Shown one piece after another: positions 15,140 to 25,400 of a stretch of 64,000 bases of DNA. Within the stretch, counting starts at the first letter, position 1; the number at the start of each line of letters is the position of its first letter. A program made the translations under genes and the position numbers. The notes beneath the pieces were generated by a model. The model saw only the letters and a list, made by a program, of their open reading frames with translations. It was not told where the DNA came from and ran no database searches. The DNA is from JBBQXK01 sp038209775 (lineage in GTDB: Bacteria > Pseudomonadota > Alphaproteobacteria > Rhodobacterales > Rhodobacteraceae), in the NCBI GenBank assembly GCA_038209775.1, contig JBBQXK010000003.1, positions 86,336 through 150,335 on the forward strand. Reading direction: 5' to 3'.

Positions 15140-15994
15140 ATGGAATGGAAGGGGCGCAAGGGCAGCCAGAATTTCGAGGACCGCAGTGCGCGGTCCCGGG
15201 CCAGTGGCGCGCGTGCGGGCGGGATCGGTGGCGTGGGGCTGATCGCGGTCCTGCTGATCGGCTGGGCCCTTGGGGTTGACGTGACGCCGCTGTTGCAGGG
15301 GCAGGGCGGTGCCCCGGCGGGAAGCAGCGCGCCGGTGACCGAGGCGCAGCGCGAACGGGCGACGTTCACATCGGTCACGCTGGAGTACACCGAAACCATC
15401 TGGACCGAAGTGTTCCGCGAACAGACCGATGGCGCATACCAGCCCGTCCGGCTGGTCTGGTTCCGCGAGGCCGAGCCTACGGATTGCGGCACTGCCGGTG
15501 CGGCGTCGGGGCCGTTCTACTGTCCGGTGGATGGCACGATCTATGTCGAAGCGGATTTCTTCGTGACGCTTGAGCGTCAGCTTGGTGCGGGGGGCGATTT
15601 CGCGGCGGCCTATGTGGTGGCGCATGAAGTGGCGCATCATGTGCAGGATGCCCTGGGCATTCTGGGCAAGGTGAACGCGCGGCGTGCGCAGGTGTCGGAG
15701 GCGGAAAGCAACGCGTTGTCGGTGCGGATCGAGTTGCAGGCCGACTGCTATTCCGGGATCTGGGCACGGCTGGCCGAGAAACGGCTGGGCGTGGTCGAGC
15801 CCGGCGATTTCGAGGAGGCGCTGAATGCCGCGCACAGCATCGGCGATGATGTGCTGCAGCGCAGTGCCGGGCAGCAACCGTCGCCGCACAGCTATACCCA
15901 TGGCACGGCCGAACAGCGGGGCCGCTGGTTCCAGACCGGCTACCGGACCGGCAAGCTGACCTCTTGTGATACCATCACGGCCGAACGGCTGTGA
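15140..15994 (+). CDS. Neutral zinc metallopeptidase, YpfJ family
   Basis: A 284-residue protein with an N-terminal membrane anchor (GIGGVGLIAVLLIGWALGVD) after a basic segment, and a large extracytoplasmic domain. The zinc motif HEVAHHVQ (HExxH) lies near residue 166 and is followed by RIELQADCYSGIWA, which supplies the third ligand in this family. FYCPVDGTIYVEADFF and QNFEDR are also typical of the YpfJ/Zn_peptidase group. The peptidase fold is clear but the substrates of the family are not known. It lies directly before tRNA-Leu. Confidence 0.88.
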   Translation: MEWKGRKGSQNFEDRSARSRASGARAGGIGGVGLIAVLLIGWALGVDVTPLLQGQGGAPAGSSAPVTEAQRERATFTSVTLEYTETIWTEVFREQTDGAYQPVRLVWFREAEPTDCGTAGAASGPFYCPVDGTIYVEADFFVTLERQLGAGGDFAAAYVVAHEVAHHVQDALGILGKVNARRAQVSEAESNALSVRIELQADCYSGIWARLAEKRLGVVEPGDFEEALNAAHSIGDDVLQRSAGQQPSPHSYTHGTAEQRGRWFQTGYRTGKLTSCDTITAERL

Positions 15995-16035
15995 TTGACG
16001 CCCCCGCCGGCAGCGGCTAAGTCGGCGGTCAGGTG

Positions 16036-16119
16036 GCCCGAGTGGTGGAATGGTAGACGCAGAGGACTCAAAATCCTCCGCCGCAAGGCTTGTCGGTTCG
16101 AGTCCGACCTCGGGCACCA
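16036..16119 (+). tRNA. tRNA-Leu (anticodon CAA)
   Basis: An 84-base class II tRNA. The acceptor GCCCGAG pairs with CTCGGGC, the anticodon stem GAGGA/TCCTC encloses CTCAAAA with anticodon CAA, there is a long variable arm (CGCCGCAAGGCTTG), the T arm is TCGGTTCGAGTCCGA, and ACCA is encoded at the end. It decodes UUG. The RTX gene pair begins 740 bases downstream. Confidence 0.95.
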
Positions 16120-16858
16120 CCCCTTTCCGAATCGTTCGCATGATCGTGGCAGGGCTGTGGCCTTGATTCGGCAGCATTAACCAAGACTGTCGTCGTCACG
16201 GGGGCTAATCCGGCGTTCCTGCCCGATTGATGCGCGGTTGTGGACGGCCAGATGGCTGACTGTGGCGAAAGGCCGGCGAAATCTGTCGTATGGTAAACGG
16301 GGCGGTTCCGGGGGTCGATTGTTTTCGATTTCGCGATAATGACCGGATGCGGCAGGGCAGACGTCCGCGCGTTTCGCTTGTAACGCTGCGTCAAGTCGTC
16401 GGCGGCTGTTTCCGGTTTGCGCATGAATGTCGCCCGGAGCGTGCACTGGACCGTCCGGGGTCGCCCTCGTGTAATCAAGGTTAAGGCATCCTTGCCGGAA
16501 TGCCGACACTTTTCCCCCTTTGCGGAAGGCTTAACGAAAGGTAATCAGATTGCAGTCCTGCTGGGTAAGGACAAAGGCCGTGGGGGCGGTCGACCGGAGC
16601 GTGATGCGCTGACAAGGCGTGTCGAAGCGAAGGGTGCTGCTGTGTGGTAACCGATCCGGCCTTTGCAGGGCGGACGACCTGTTTCTGCGACCTTTCGCAG
16701 GGCCCAGCATACACCTTCCTTCCTGTCGAGGGTCTTTCACGGCTGCGCGACCCGTCTGACTGGGTCCTGTAGCCAGATGCGGCGAACCTGTGTTCGACGC
16801 GGAAGATGGGTTTTCCGGAGCTGGGCGTTCCAGTCTCCGCTGCGTGAGGAAGAAAAAG
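16120..16858. other. 739-bp gene-free region upstream of the first RTX gene
   Basis: No convincing gene was found on either strand. Short frames here lack ribosome sites and family features. A weak stem GGCATCC...GGAATGCC followed by a T-rich stretch lies at about 16485-16520. TTAAC/TTAAG-type elements occur at about 16178, 16482 and 16531, but not in the spaced pair expected of a CtrA site. The length suggests a long promoter or leader region for the RTX gene. GAGGAAG immediately precedes its ATG. Confidence 0.4.
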
Positions 16859-19177
16859 ATGCCGGTGATTGCTCTCTATAACTTCAATGATGCGGGTCCT
16901 GTGGCCGCTGACAGCGCACTTGGCAACGGGGCGCAGGACGGCTCCAACACTGACGGCGCGGCAGGGGTTGACGGGCGTCTGGTGCTGGACGGCGTGAACG
17001 ACAAGTTCAAGGTCGACAGCGAGGTGTTCCAGCTTGACCGGGGCACGCTGGAAATCCAGTTCGCGGTGACCGGACTGAAGGATGATCCGCAGACCGTGGT
17101 ATCGCGTGACAGCGTCGGCCAGACCGAGGGCGGTTACCGCGTCGAGGTTCTGGGCGACGGGTCGGTTTCGATCACCCACGAGACGGCAACCGGTGAGACC
17201 ACCTATTCGACCGGCCCGGGGTTCCTGGCGGCCGGCGACGAGGTGAACGTCAGCTATTCCTGGGACGTGACCGAGGGCGGTCGCGTGGTGATCGAGAACC
17301 AGACCGCTGGCACCACCTATGACGCCGCCACGCCCGAGGGGCTGACGATGGACATGGGCGACATCAACCAGAAATGGATGGTGGGCGCGGGCCAGTCGGC
17401 ATCGGACCCCTTCCTGTTGAACAACCTCGACAACTATCTTGAGGGCTCGGTCGAGTATTTCCAGATTTCGGACACGGTTGACAACGTCGACCCCGATCCG
17501 GTGCGTGATGGCATCGTCGAGGGCACCGGCGGTGATGATCTGATCGACGTGGAGTATGCAGGTGACCCGGACGGCGATTTCGTCGACAACGACGATGCGC
17601 TCATCCCTGGCGACGGCCCGAACGACGACCGTATCTTTGCCTATGGCGGCAATGACACGGTCATTGCCGGACCGGGCGACGACACCGTGTTTGGCGGGCA
17701 GGGCGACGACAGCGTGACCGGCGGCGACGGCGACGATTCGATCCGCGGTGGCCGTGGCGACGACACGCTGTTCGGCGATGACGGCAATGACACGGTGAAC
17801 GGCGACGCCGGTGATGACCTGATCGACACCCAGGGCGGTGGCCCGGTGCCGTTGCCCGACCGTGGCTATCCGGGGCTGTACCCGGCGGACACCGACCCGA
17901 ACAATGATCTTGACCTGGTTCGTGGCGGCGCGGGCAACGACACGATCCGCACCGGCGACGACAACGACACGATCTTTGGTGGCCGTGACGATGACGACAT
18001 CGACGGCGGGTTCGACGACGACCAGATCTTTGGCGGCTTCGGCAACGATACCATCGTGGGTGCCGAAGGGTCCGACTTCATTCAGGGCCGTCAGGGCGAT
18101 GACCTGATCTATGGCGGCTATGGCCCGGATGTGCCGGACAGCGTGAACATTGCCGACGACGAGGGCGATGCGCGTCCCGACAATGGCCGTGACGAGATCT
18201 ATGGCGGCTTTGGCAACGACACTATCTATGGCATGGACGATGACGACACCATCTATGGCGGTGCCGACAACGACCTGATCGACGCCAACATCGACGACGA
18301 TCTGGTCTATGGCGGTCGTGGCAACGACACCGTCACCGGCGGTGAAGGTGAGGATACGCTGTTCGGCGGGGCCGACCGCGATGTGTTCACCGTGGGCCTT
18401 GGTGAGGGCAACGGCGACTTCATCGATGGCAACGAAGGCGGCGATGATTTCGACACGCTGGACCTGTCGGGTTCAGGCCCGCTGCGGATCGACTATCAGA
18501 GCAACCCGGAAAACGGCACTGTTACCTTCCTGGACGATGACGGCAACGAGACGGGCACGCTGGAATTCCGCAACATCGAGAACGTCATCCCCTGCTTTAC
18601 CCCCGGCACGCTGATTGCGACGCCGAAGGGTGAGGTTCCGGTGGAAAGCCTGCGCGCCGGTGACCAGATCATCACCCGCGACAACGGCATCCAGCAAATC
18701 CGCTGGACCGGGGCCAAGCATCTGGACTGGGCGGCGCTGTCGGCCAACCCGCATCTGAAGCCGATCCTGATCCGTCAGGGTTCGCTGGGCAACGGTCTGC
18801 CCGAGCGGGATATGATGGTCAGTCCGAACCACCGGATGCTGGTCGCGAATGACCGCACGGCGCTGTACTTTGCCGAGCATGAGGTTCTGGTTGCGGCCAA
18901 GCATCTGACCGGGGCCAAGGGTGTGCAGGCCATCGACTCGATGGGTACCAGCTATCTGCACTTCATGTTCGACCGGCACGAGGTGGTGCTGGCCAATGGC
19001 GCATGGACCGAAAGCTTCCAGCCGGGCGACCTGACGCTGAAGGGCATGGGCAACGCACAGCGCGCCGAAATCTTCGAGCTGTTCCCCGAACTGCGCGAAG
19101 AGGCCGGGGTCGAAGGCTATGCCGCCGCACGCCGCACGCTGAAGCGGCACGAGGCAAGCCTGCTGACGGTGCGCTGA
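16859..19177 (+). CDS. Secreted RTX protein with LamG-like N-terminus and C-terminal Hint module
   Basis: A 772-residue, very acidic protein. Residues 1-210 look like a concanavalin A/LamG-type jelly roll (IALYNFNDAG, GRLVLDGVNDKFKVDSEVF). Residues ~220-550 hold many Ca2+-binding RTX nonapeptides (GGxGxDxxx) in blocks, introduced by IVEGTGGDDLIDVEYAGDPD. Next is a module TLDLSGSGPLRIDYQSNPEN...IENVIP, and then Cys579 begins a Hint_2 module (CFTPGTLIATPKGEVPVESL, VSPNHRMLV, DRHEVVLANGAWTES). There is no Sec signal; RTX proteins use type I secretion, but no secretion genes are in the window. It may be a surface or biofilm protein whose Hint domain cleaves at Cys579. The start has GAGGAAG before the ATG. 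Confidence 0.85.
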   Translation: MPVIALYNFNDAGPVAADSALGNGAQDGSNTDGAAGVDGRLVLDGVNDKFKVDSEVFQLDRGTLEIQFAVTGLKDDPQTVVSRDSVGQTEGGYRVEVLGDGSVSITHETATGETTYSTGPGFLAAGDEVNVSYSWDVTEGGRVVIENQTAGTTYDAATPEGLTMDMGDINQKWMVGAGQSASDPFLLNNLDNYLEGSVEYFQISDTVDNVDPDPVRDGIVEGTGGDDLIDVEYAGDPDGDFVDNDDALIPGDGPNDDRIFAYGGNDTVIAGPGDDTVFGGQGDDSVTGGDGDDSIRGGRGDDTLFGDDGNDTVNGDAGDDLIDTQGGGPVPLPDRGYPGLYPADTDPNNDLDLVRGGAGNDTIRTGDDNDTIFGGRDDDDIDGGFDDDQIFGGFGNDTIVGAEGSDFIQGRQGDDLIYGGYGPDVPDSVNIADDEGDARPDNGRDEIYGGFGNDTIYGMDDDDTIYGGADNDLIDANIDDDLVYGGRGNDTVTGGEGEDTLFGGADRDVFTVGLGEGNGDFIDGNEGGDDFDTLDLSGSGPLRIDYQSNPENGTVTFLDDDGNETGTLEFRNIENVIPCFTPGTLIATPKGEVPVESLRAGDQIITRDNGIQQIRWTGAKHLDWAALSANPHLKPILIRQGSLGNGLPERDMMVSPNHRMLVANDRTALYFAEHEVLVAAKHLTGAKGVQAIDSMGTSYLHFMFDRHEVVLANGAWTESFQPGDLTLKGMGNAQRAEIFELFPELREEAGVEGYAAARRTLKRHEASLLTVR

Positions 19178-19221
19178 CAAGAGTTATGCAGCGCTGCCGC
19201 TGATTTCAGGGGCAGCAGGAC

Positions 19222-19248
19222 ACGGGGGCCAGTTGGCCCCCGTTTTCC
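19222..19248 (+). terminator. Rho-independent terminator after the first RTX gene
   Basis: A perfect 10-base stem, ACGGGGGCCA and TGGCCCCCGT, with a two-base GT loop, followed by TTTCC. It lies 45 bases after the stop codon. The related words CCAGTTGGCCCC recur at about 19378-19390, just before the second RTX gene. The second RTX gene is therefore probably transcribed from its own promoter. Confidence 0.75.
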
Positions 19249-19415
19249 GTTTGGCCGGGGCGCGCGTCGCATCTGACCTGTCGCAATTGCCTTGAATTCT
19301 CCGCATTCGAGGTGGCCTCAGCCACCCCCTGCACACAAACTTGCCGGGATTTACGGTTAACCCTTACGTGAACGGGCCCAGTTGGCCCCTGTACATGTAA
19401 AAGGGGTGCCATCGC

Positions 19416-22400
19416 GTGGCTACCATCAACGGCACCGCACTGAACGATACCCTTATTGGTGGGGTTGAAGCCGATAACATCTCGGGACTTGCCGGGAATG
19501 ACATCCTTTACGGCGGCGACGGCGCGGACGTGCTGGATGGCGGCGCGGACAATGACCAGCTTTTTGGCGGCTTGGGCAATGACACGCTTACGGGCGGGCT
19601 TGGCAACGACACGCTGTCGGGTGGGTTCGGGCAGGATACGGCCGACTATTCAGCCGCAACCTCGGGTGTCACCGTCAACCTTGACAGCGGAACCGCCACC
19701 GGCGGCGCGGGCAGCGATGTGCTGTCGTCGATCGAGAATGTGACGGGGTCGGCCTCGGCCGATGCGATCACCGGCAGTGGCGATGCCAACGTGCTGACCG
19801 CAGGTGCCGGCAATGACACGATCACCGGCGGCATCGGCAACGACACGATCTTTGGCGGCGACGGCAACGACACCATCACCGCCGGCCCCGCCACAATCAG
19901 CACCCAATCGCTGGACATGAACTGGTCGCTGGCCGGTCCCGATGAGGCCAATGTGGCCGCAGGGTTCACCCAGAACACCGGCGGCGTGAATGTGGCGGTC
20001 AGTTTCACCAACGACGGTGGGGCGACGGAATTCAGCATCGAATCCTCCTCGTCAGTCTACGTTGGCGCCGGCGAGACGCAAAGTGCGACGTCAAACCTGT
20101 ATCTGGCGGGAACCGGCGCCGGGAACACGTCGACCACGCGGCTTGACTTTTCGGCGGTGGCGGGATCGGGGCTGTCGAATTCGGTCCAGAACGTGCAGTT
20201 CCGCCTGAACGATGTGGATGCCACGTCGAACAGCTGGCAAGACGTCATCATCATCCGCGCCTGGGATGCCAACGGCAATCTGGTGCCGGTGACGTTGATT
20301 GCCGCGGGCAACGACACGGTTTCAAACGGAACGATCACCGCCGGACTGACCAGCGATACGGCCACTTCGGCGGCGGGATCGGTGCTGGTGCAGGTGCAGG
20401 GTGCGGTGACCCGGATCGAGATTGACTATAACAACACCTGGGCCTCGGGACAGCTGATCTACGTCAGCGACGTGCAGTTCACCACCGTCGCCAGCGATAA
20501 TGACGTGGTCGACGGCGGCGCCGGCAACGACACGATTTCGGGTGGTGCCGGGCAGGACCTGATCGCCGGCGGTACCGGGGATGACAGCATTCTGGGCGAC
20601 GCGGGCAACGATACCCTGACCGGCGATGCCGGGGCCGATACGCTGTTTGGCGGGGCCGGACAGGACAGCCTGTCGGGCGGGGCGGACAATGACACGCTTT
20701 TTGGCGGCGACGGCGATGATACGCTGGCGGGCGATGCGGGGAATGACCTGTTGTCGGGCGATCTTGGCAACGACAGCCTGTCGGGCGGCGATGGCGACGA
20801 CACGCTTGTTGGCGGTGACGGCAACGATACGCTGGATGGCGGCATCGGCGCCGACAGTCTGTCGGGCGGGGTTGGGGCCGACCTTCTGAACGGTGGTGCG
20901 GATGGCGATACGCTGGCCGGTGGTGACGGTGATGACACGCTGAACGGCGGCACGGGTGACGACCTTTTGGGCGGTGACCTTGGCAATGATGTGCTGTCGG
21001 GCGGCGATGGCAATGACACGCTGAACGGCGGCGACGGGGCGGATACGCTGTCGGGCGATGCGGGTGATGACCTGTTGTCGGGCGATCTGGGCAACGACAG
21101 CCTGTCGGGCGGCGATGGCAATGACACGCTTCTTGGCGGGGACGGCAACGATACGCTGGACGGAGGCATCGGCGCCGACAGCCTGTCGGGCGGGGTTGGG
21201 GCCGACCTTCTGAACGGCGGTGCGGATGGCGATACGCTGGCGGGTGGTGACGGCAATGACACGCTGAACGGCGATGCGGGTGATGACCTGTTGTCGGGCG
21301 ATCTGGGCAATGACGTGCTGTCGGGTGGTGATGGCAACGACACGCTGGATGGCGGGGCCGGGACCGACACGCTGTATGGCGGGGCGGGGACCGATACGAT
21401 CCGTATTGACGCGGGTGATCTGGCCTTTGGCGGGGCCGACCGCGACGTGTTCATCGTGGGCCGCGATGTGACCGGCACCATCGACGGTGGCGGCACGGGC
21501 GACGATGTCGACACGCTGAACCTGACGGGTGCGGGTGCGCACCGGGTGATCCGTGACATCGGCAACGTCGAAAACGGCCGGGTCGAGTTTCTGAATGCCG
21601 ACGGCACGGTCGCCAGCACCTTTGCCTTCACCGAGATCGAGGCGGTGATCAGCGACAAGGACTATATCGTTGAAGGCACCGGCGCGGGTGACCTGATCGG
21701 CGTCGGCTATACTGGCGATCCCGAGGGTGATCTGGTCGATGCCGCCGACAACCAGACCGGCACCGACGGCGATCTGATCGAGGCCTATGGCGGCAACGAC
21801 ACGGTATTCGCGGGTGCCGGCAACGACACGGTCTATGGCGGCGACGGGAACGATTCCGTCAGCGGCGGCCAGGGCGACGATGTTCTTTATGGGGAAGATG
21901 GCAACGACACGCTGAACGGTGGGGACGGCGACGACACGCTGTCGGGCGATGCCGGGAATGACGTTCTGTCGGGCGATCTGGGCAACGACAGCCTGTCGGG
22001 CGACGCGGGCAATGACAGCCTGACGGGCGGCGATGGCCTTGACACCCTTTCGGGGGGGGCGGATGCCGACACGCTGGACGGCGGGGCCGGGGATGACAGT
22101 CTGCGCGGCGACGCGGGCAATGACCTTTTGACCGGGGGCACCGGCAACGACACCGTGGCGGGCGGCGATGACGACGACACGCTGTTCGGCGGCGATGGTG
22201 ACGATCTGGTCACCGGCGATTTCGGCGACGATCTGCTGTATGGCGGGGATGGCAACGACACGGTCTGGGGCGCACAGGGCAACGACACCGGCTATGGCGG
22301 CGCGGGCGATGACAGCGTGTCGGGCGCTGCGGGCGACGATCTGCTGTATGGCGGCGAAGGTGCCGACCGGATGGAGGGGCGCGAGGGCCGCGATACGATC

Positions 22401-25400
22401 CACGGCGACGCGGGCAACGACCTGATTTCGGGCGGGGCCGACGAGGATGAGCTTTACGGCGGCGACGGCGACGATTTCATCTTTGGCCAGGAAGGCGATG
22501 ACAGCCTGTTCGGCGGCGCCGGGGCGGACCTTCTGGAAAGCGACAGCGGCAACGACCTGGTCTTTGGCGGCACCGGCAACGACCAGTTGGCCGGGGGTTC
22601 GGGCAGCGATACGCTTGACGGCGGCGATGACAACGACCGGATCTTTGGCGGCGATGACGCCGACAGCGTCATCGGCGGGGCCGGTAACGACACGGTTTAT
22701 GGCGATGCCGGCAGCGACACGCTGCGCGGCGGCGACGGATCGGACGCCCTTTATGGTGGTGATGACGCCGACCTGATCGACGGCGAAGGCGGGACTGATA
22801 CGCTCTATGGCGGCTTTGGCAGCGATACACTCTCGGGTGGTGCGGGCGATGTGGTGGACGGCGGCGAAGACGCCGACAACTCTGACACCGACGTTCTGGA
22901 CCTGCGCGGGTCCGGTCCCTATCGGGTGATCTATGACGTCAACAATTCCGAAAACGGGGTTGTCGAATACCTGAATGCCGACGGAACCGTCTCGGGCACG
23001 ATGACCTTCCTGAACATCGAGACGATCATCCAGGGCAAGGACTTTATCGTCGAAGGCACCGCCGGCGATGACGTGATCGGCGCAGGCTATGTCGGCGATC
23101 CCGAGGGTGATCTGGTTGACGCGAACGACAACCAGACCGGCACCAACGACGACCGGATCGAGGGTTATGGCGGCAACGATCTGGCGTTTGGCGGCGCGGG
23201 CGACGATTCGGTCTTTGGCGGTACGGGCAACGATACCCTTTATGGCGGTGTCGGCGGCGATTCCGTGCAGGGCGAGGCGGGGGACGACCTGCTGTATGGT
23301 GGTGACGGCGACGACTGGGTCGACGGGCACGAGGGCAACGATACGCTGCACGGTGACGCGGGGGATGACCTTCTGTCGGGTGGCGACGGCGATGATGCGA
23401 TCTTTGGTGGCGATGGCAACGACTATGTCGACGGCGGCGATGGCAACGATACCATCAATGGCGACGCCGGCAACGATCAGGTCGAAGCGGGCGCCGGGAA
23501 CGATGTTGTTTCTGGCGGTGCCGGCAACGACTACTTCTTTGGTGGCGCGGGTGACGACACGCTGGATGGCGGGGCGGACAACGACGTGATTGGCGCAGGT
23601 ACCGGCAATGACAGCCTTGCCGGTGGTACCGGCATCGACCTTCTTTATGGCGAGGCGGGCGCGGATACGTTGTTGGGCGGCGACGGCGACGACGTGCTGT
23701 ATGGCGGCGATGATGCCGACCTGTTGTTCGGCGGCACGGGCGATGACGCGCTGTTGGGTGACGGCGGCAATGACCTGATCGACGGCGGCGACGGGGCCGA
23801 CACGATCTATGGCGACGTTGGCAGCGACACCATCATCGGTGGTGCCGGCGATGTCGTGATGGGTGGCGAAGATGCCGACAACAGCGACACTGACGTGCTG
23901 GACCTGCGCGGGGCCGGCCCCCACCGGGTGATCTATGACGCTGGCAACCCTGAAAACGGGGTGGTCGAGTATCTGGATGCCGATGGCAACGTGACGGGCA
24001 CGCTGACCTTCTCCGAGATCGAGACGATCCTTACCGACAAGGATTTCATCGTCGAGGGCACCGAGGGGAATGACCTGATCGGTGTCGGCTATGTCGGCGA
24101 TCCCGAGGGTGACCTGGTCGATGCGGGCGACAACCAGACCGGCACCGACGGCGATCTGATCGAGGCCTACGGCGGCAACGACACCGTCAATGCAGGTGCC
24201 GGCGACGATACCGTCTATGGCGGCACGGGCGACGATTCCGTCTTTGGCGGCACCGGCAATGATGTGCTGAACGGCGACGCAGGCTTTGACACGCTGGATG
24301 GCGGCGACGGGCAGGATACACTGTACGGCGGTGCAGATGATGACCAGCTGTTCGGCGGCGCGGGCGACGATACGCTTGACGGTGGCGACGGCGCCGATCT
24401 GTTGCAGGGCGGCGGCGATGACGACACGCTGGATGGTGGTGCCGACAACGACACCCTTGAAGGCGGCGACGGTTCTGACCTTATCATCGGTGGCACCGGC
24501 GATGACCAGCTGTTCGGTGGGGGCGGCGGTGACGAGATCCTGGCCGACGATGGCAATGACCTGATCGACGGCGGCGACGGGGCCGACACGATCTATGGCG
24601 GTCTTGGCAGCGACACGATCTTTGGTGGCGCGGGCGACGTGGTTGTTGGCGGTGAGGATGCCGATAACAGCGACACCGACGTTCTGGACCTGACCGCATA
24701 TGGCTGGACCGGGACACGCATCGACTATACCCCCGGCGATCGGGAATCGGGGACGGTCGTCTTCCTTGACAGCAACGGTGTTCCAACCGGCGAGACGATG
24801 ACCTTTTCGAACATCGAGCGGGTGATGCGTTGTTTTACCCCCGGCACGATGATTACCACCGAACAGGGGCCGATCCCGGTTGAGGCGCTGTGCGTTGGCA
24901 CCCGGGTTCTGACGCGCGACAGCGGGTTCCAGCCGGTGCGCTGGATCGGGCGGCGTGACCTGACGGCGGCGGAACTGGTGGTGCGCCCGGCCTTCCGGCC
25001 GGTGCGGATCGCGGCCGGGTCACTGGGGGACGGCCTGCCCGAGCGCGACCTGATGGTATCGCCGCAGCACCGCGTGCTGGTCACGGGCCCCGAGGCGGAA
25101 CTGCTGTTCGGCGAGGCCGAGGTTCTGGTGGCGGCGGTGCATCTGGTGGGACGTCCCGGGATCAGCCGCGTCGCGGCACCCGCAGGTGTGAGCTATCTGC
25201 ACTTCATGTGCGACCGCCACGAGATCATCCGCAGCGAAGGAGCCTGGACCGAAAGCTATCTGCCGGGCGAGGTCAGCACGGCGGCGATGGATGCGGGCAC
25301 GCGGGCCGAGATCATGGCGCTGTTCCCGGAACTGGCACTGGGGGCCGGCACATACCGCGCGGCACGGGTGACGCTGAAGCGGCACGAGGCGCAGGTGTTG

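Noticed and set aside
16068..16478. A 136-codon minus-strand frame in the region after tRNA-Leu
   Set aside because: It begins within the tRNA region, has no ribosome site and shows no family features.
16470..16545. CtrA-type binding site upstream of the RTX gene
   Set aside because: TTAAG and TTAAC words occur, but their spacing (about 49 bases) does not match the TTAA-N7-TTAA pattern.
20322..23924. A 1200-codon open frame on the minus strand of the giant RTX gene
   Set aside because: It is the mirror of the GGxGxDxL repeat codons, which contain no reverse-strand stops. Its Val/Ala/Ile repeats have no family and the plus strand has the real protein.
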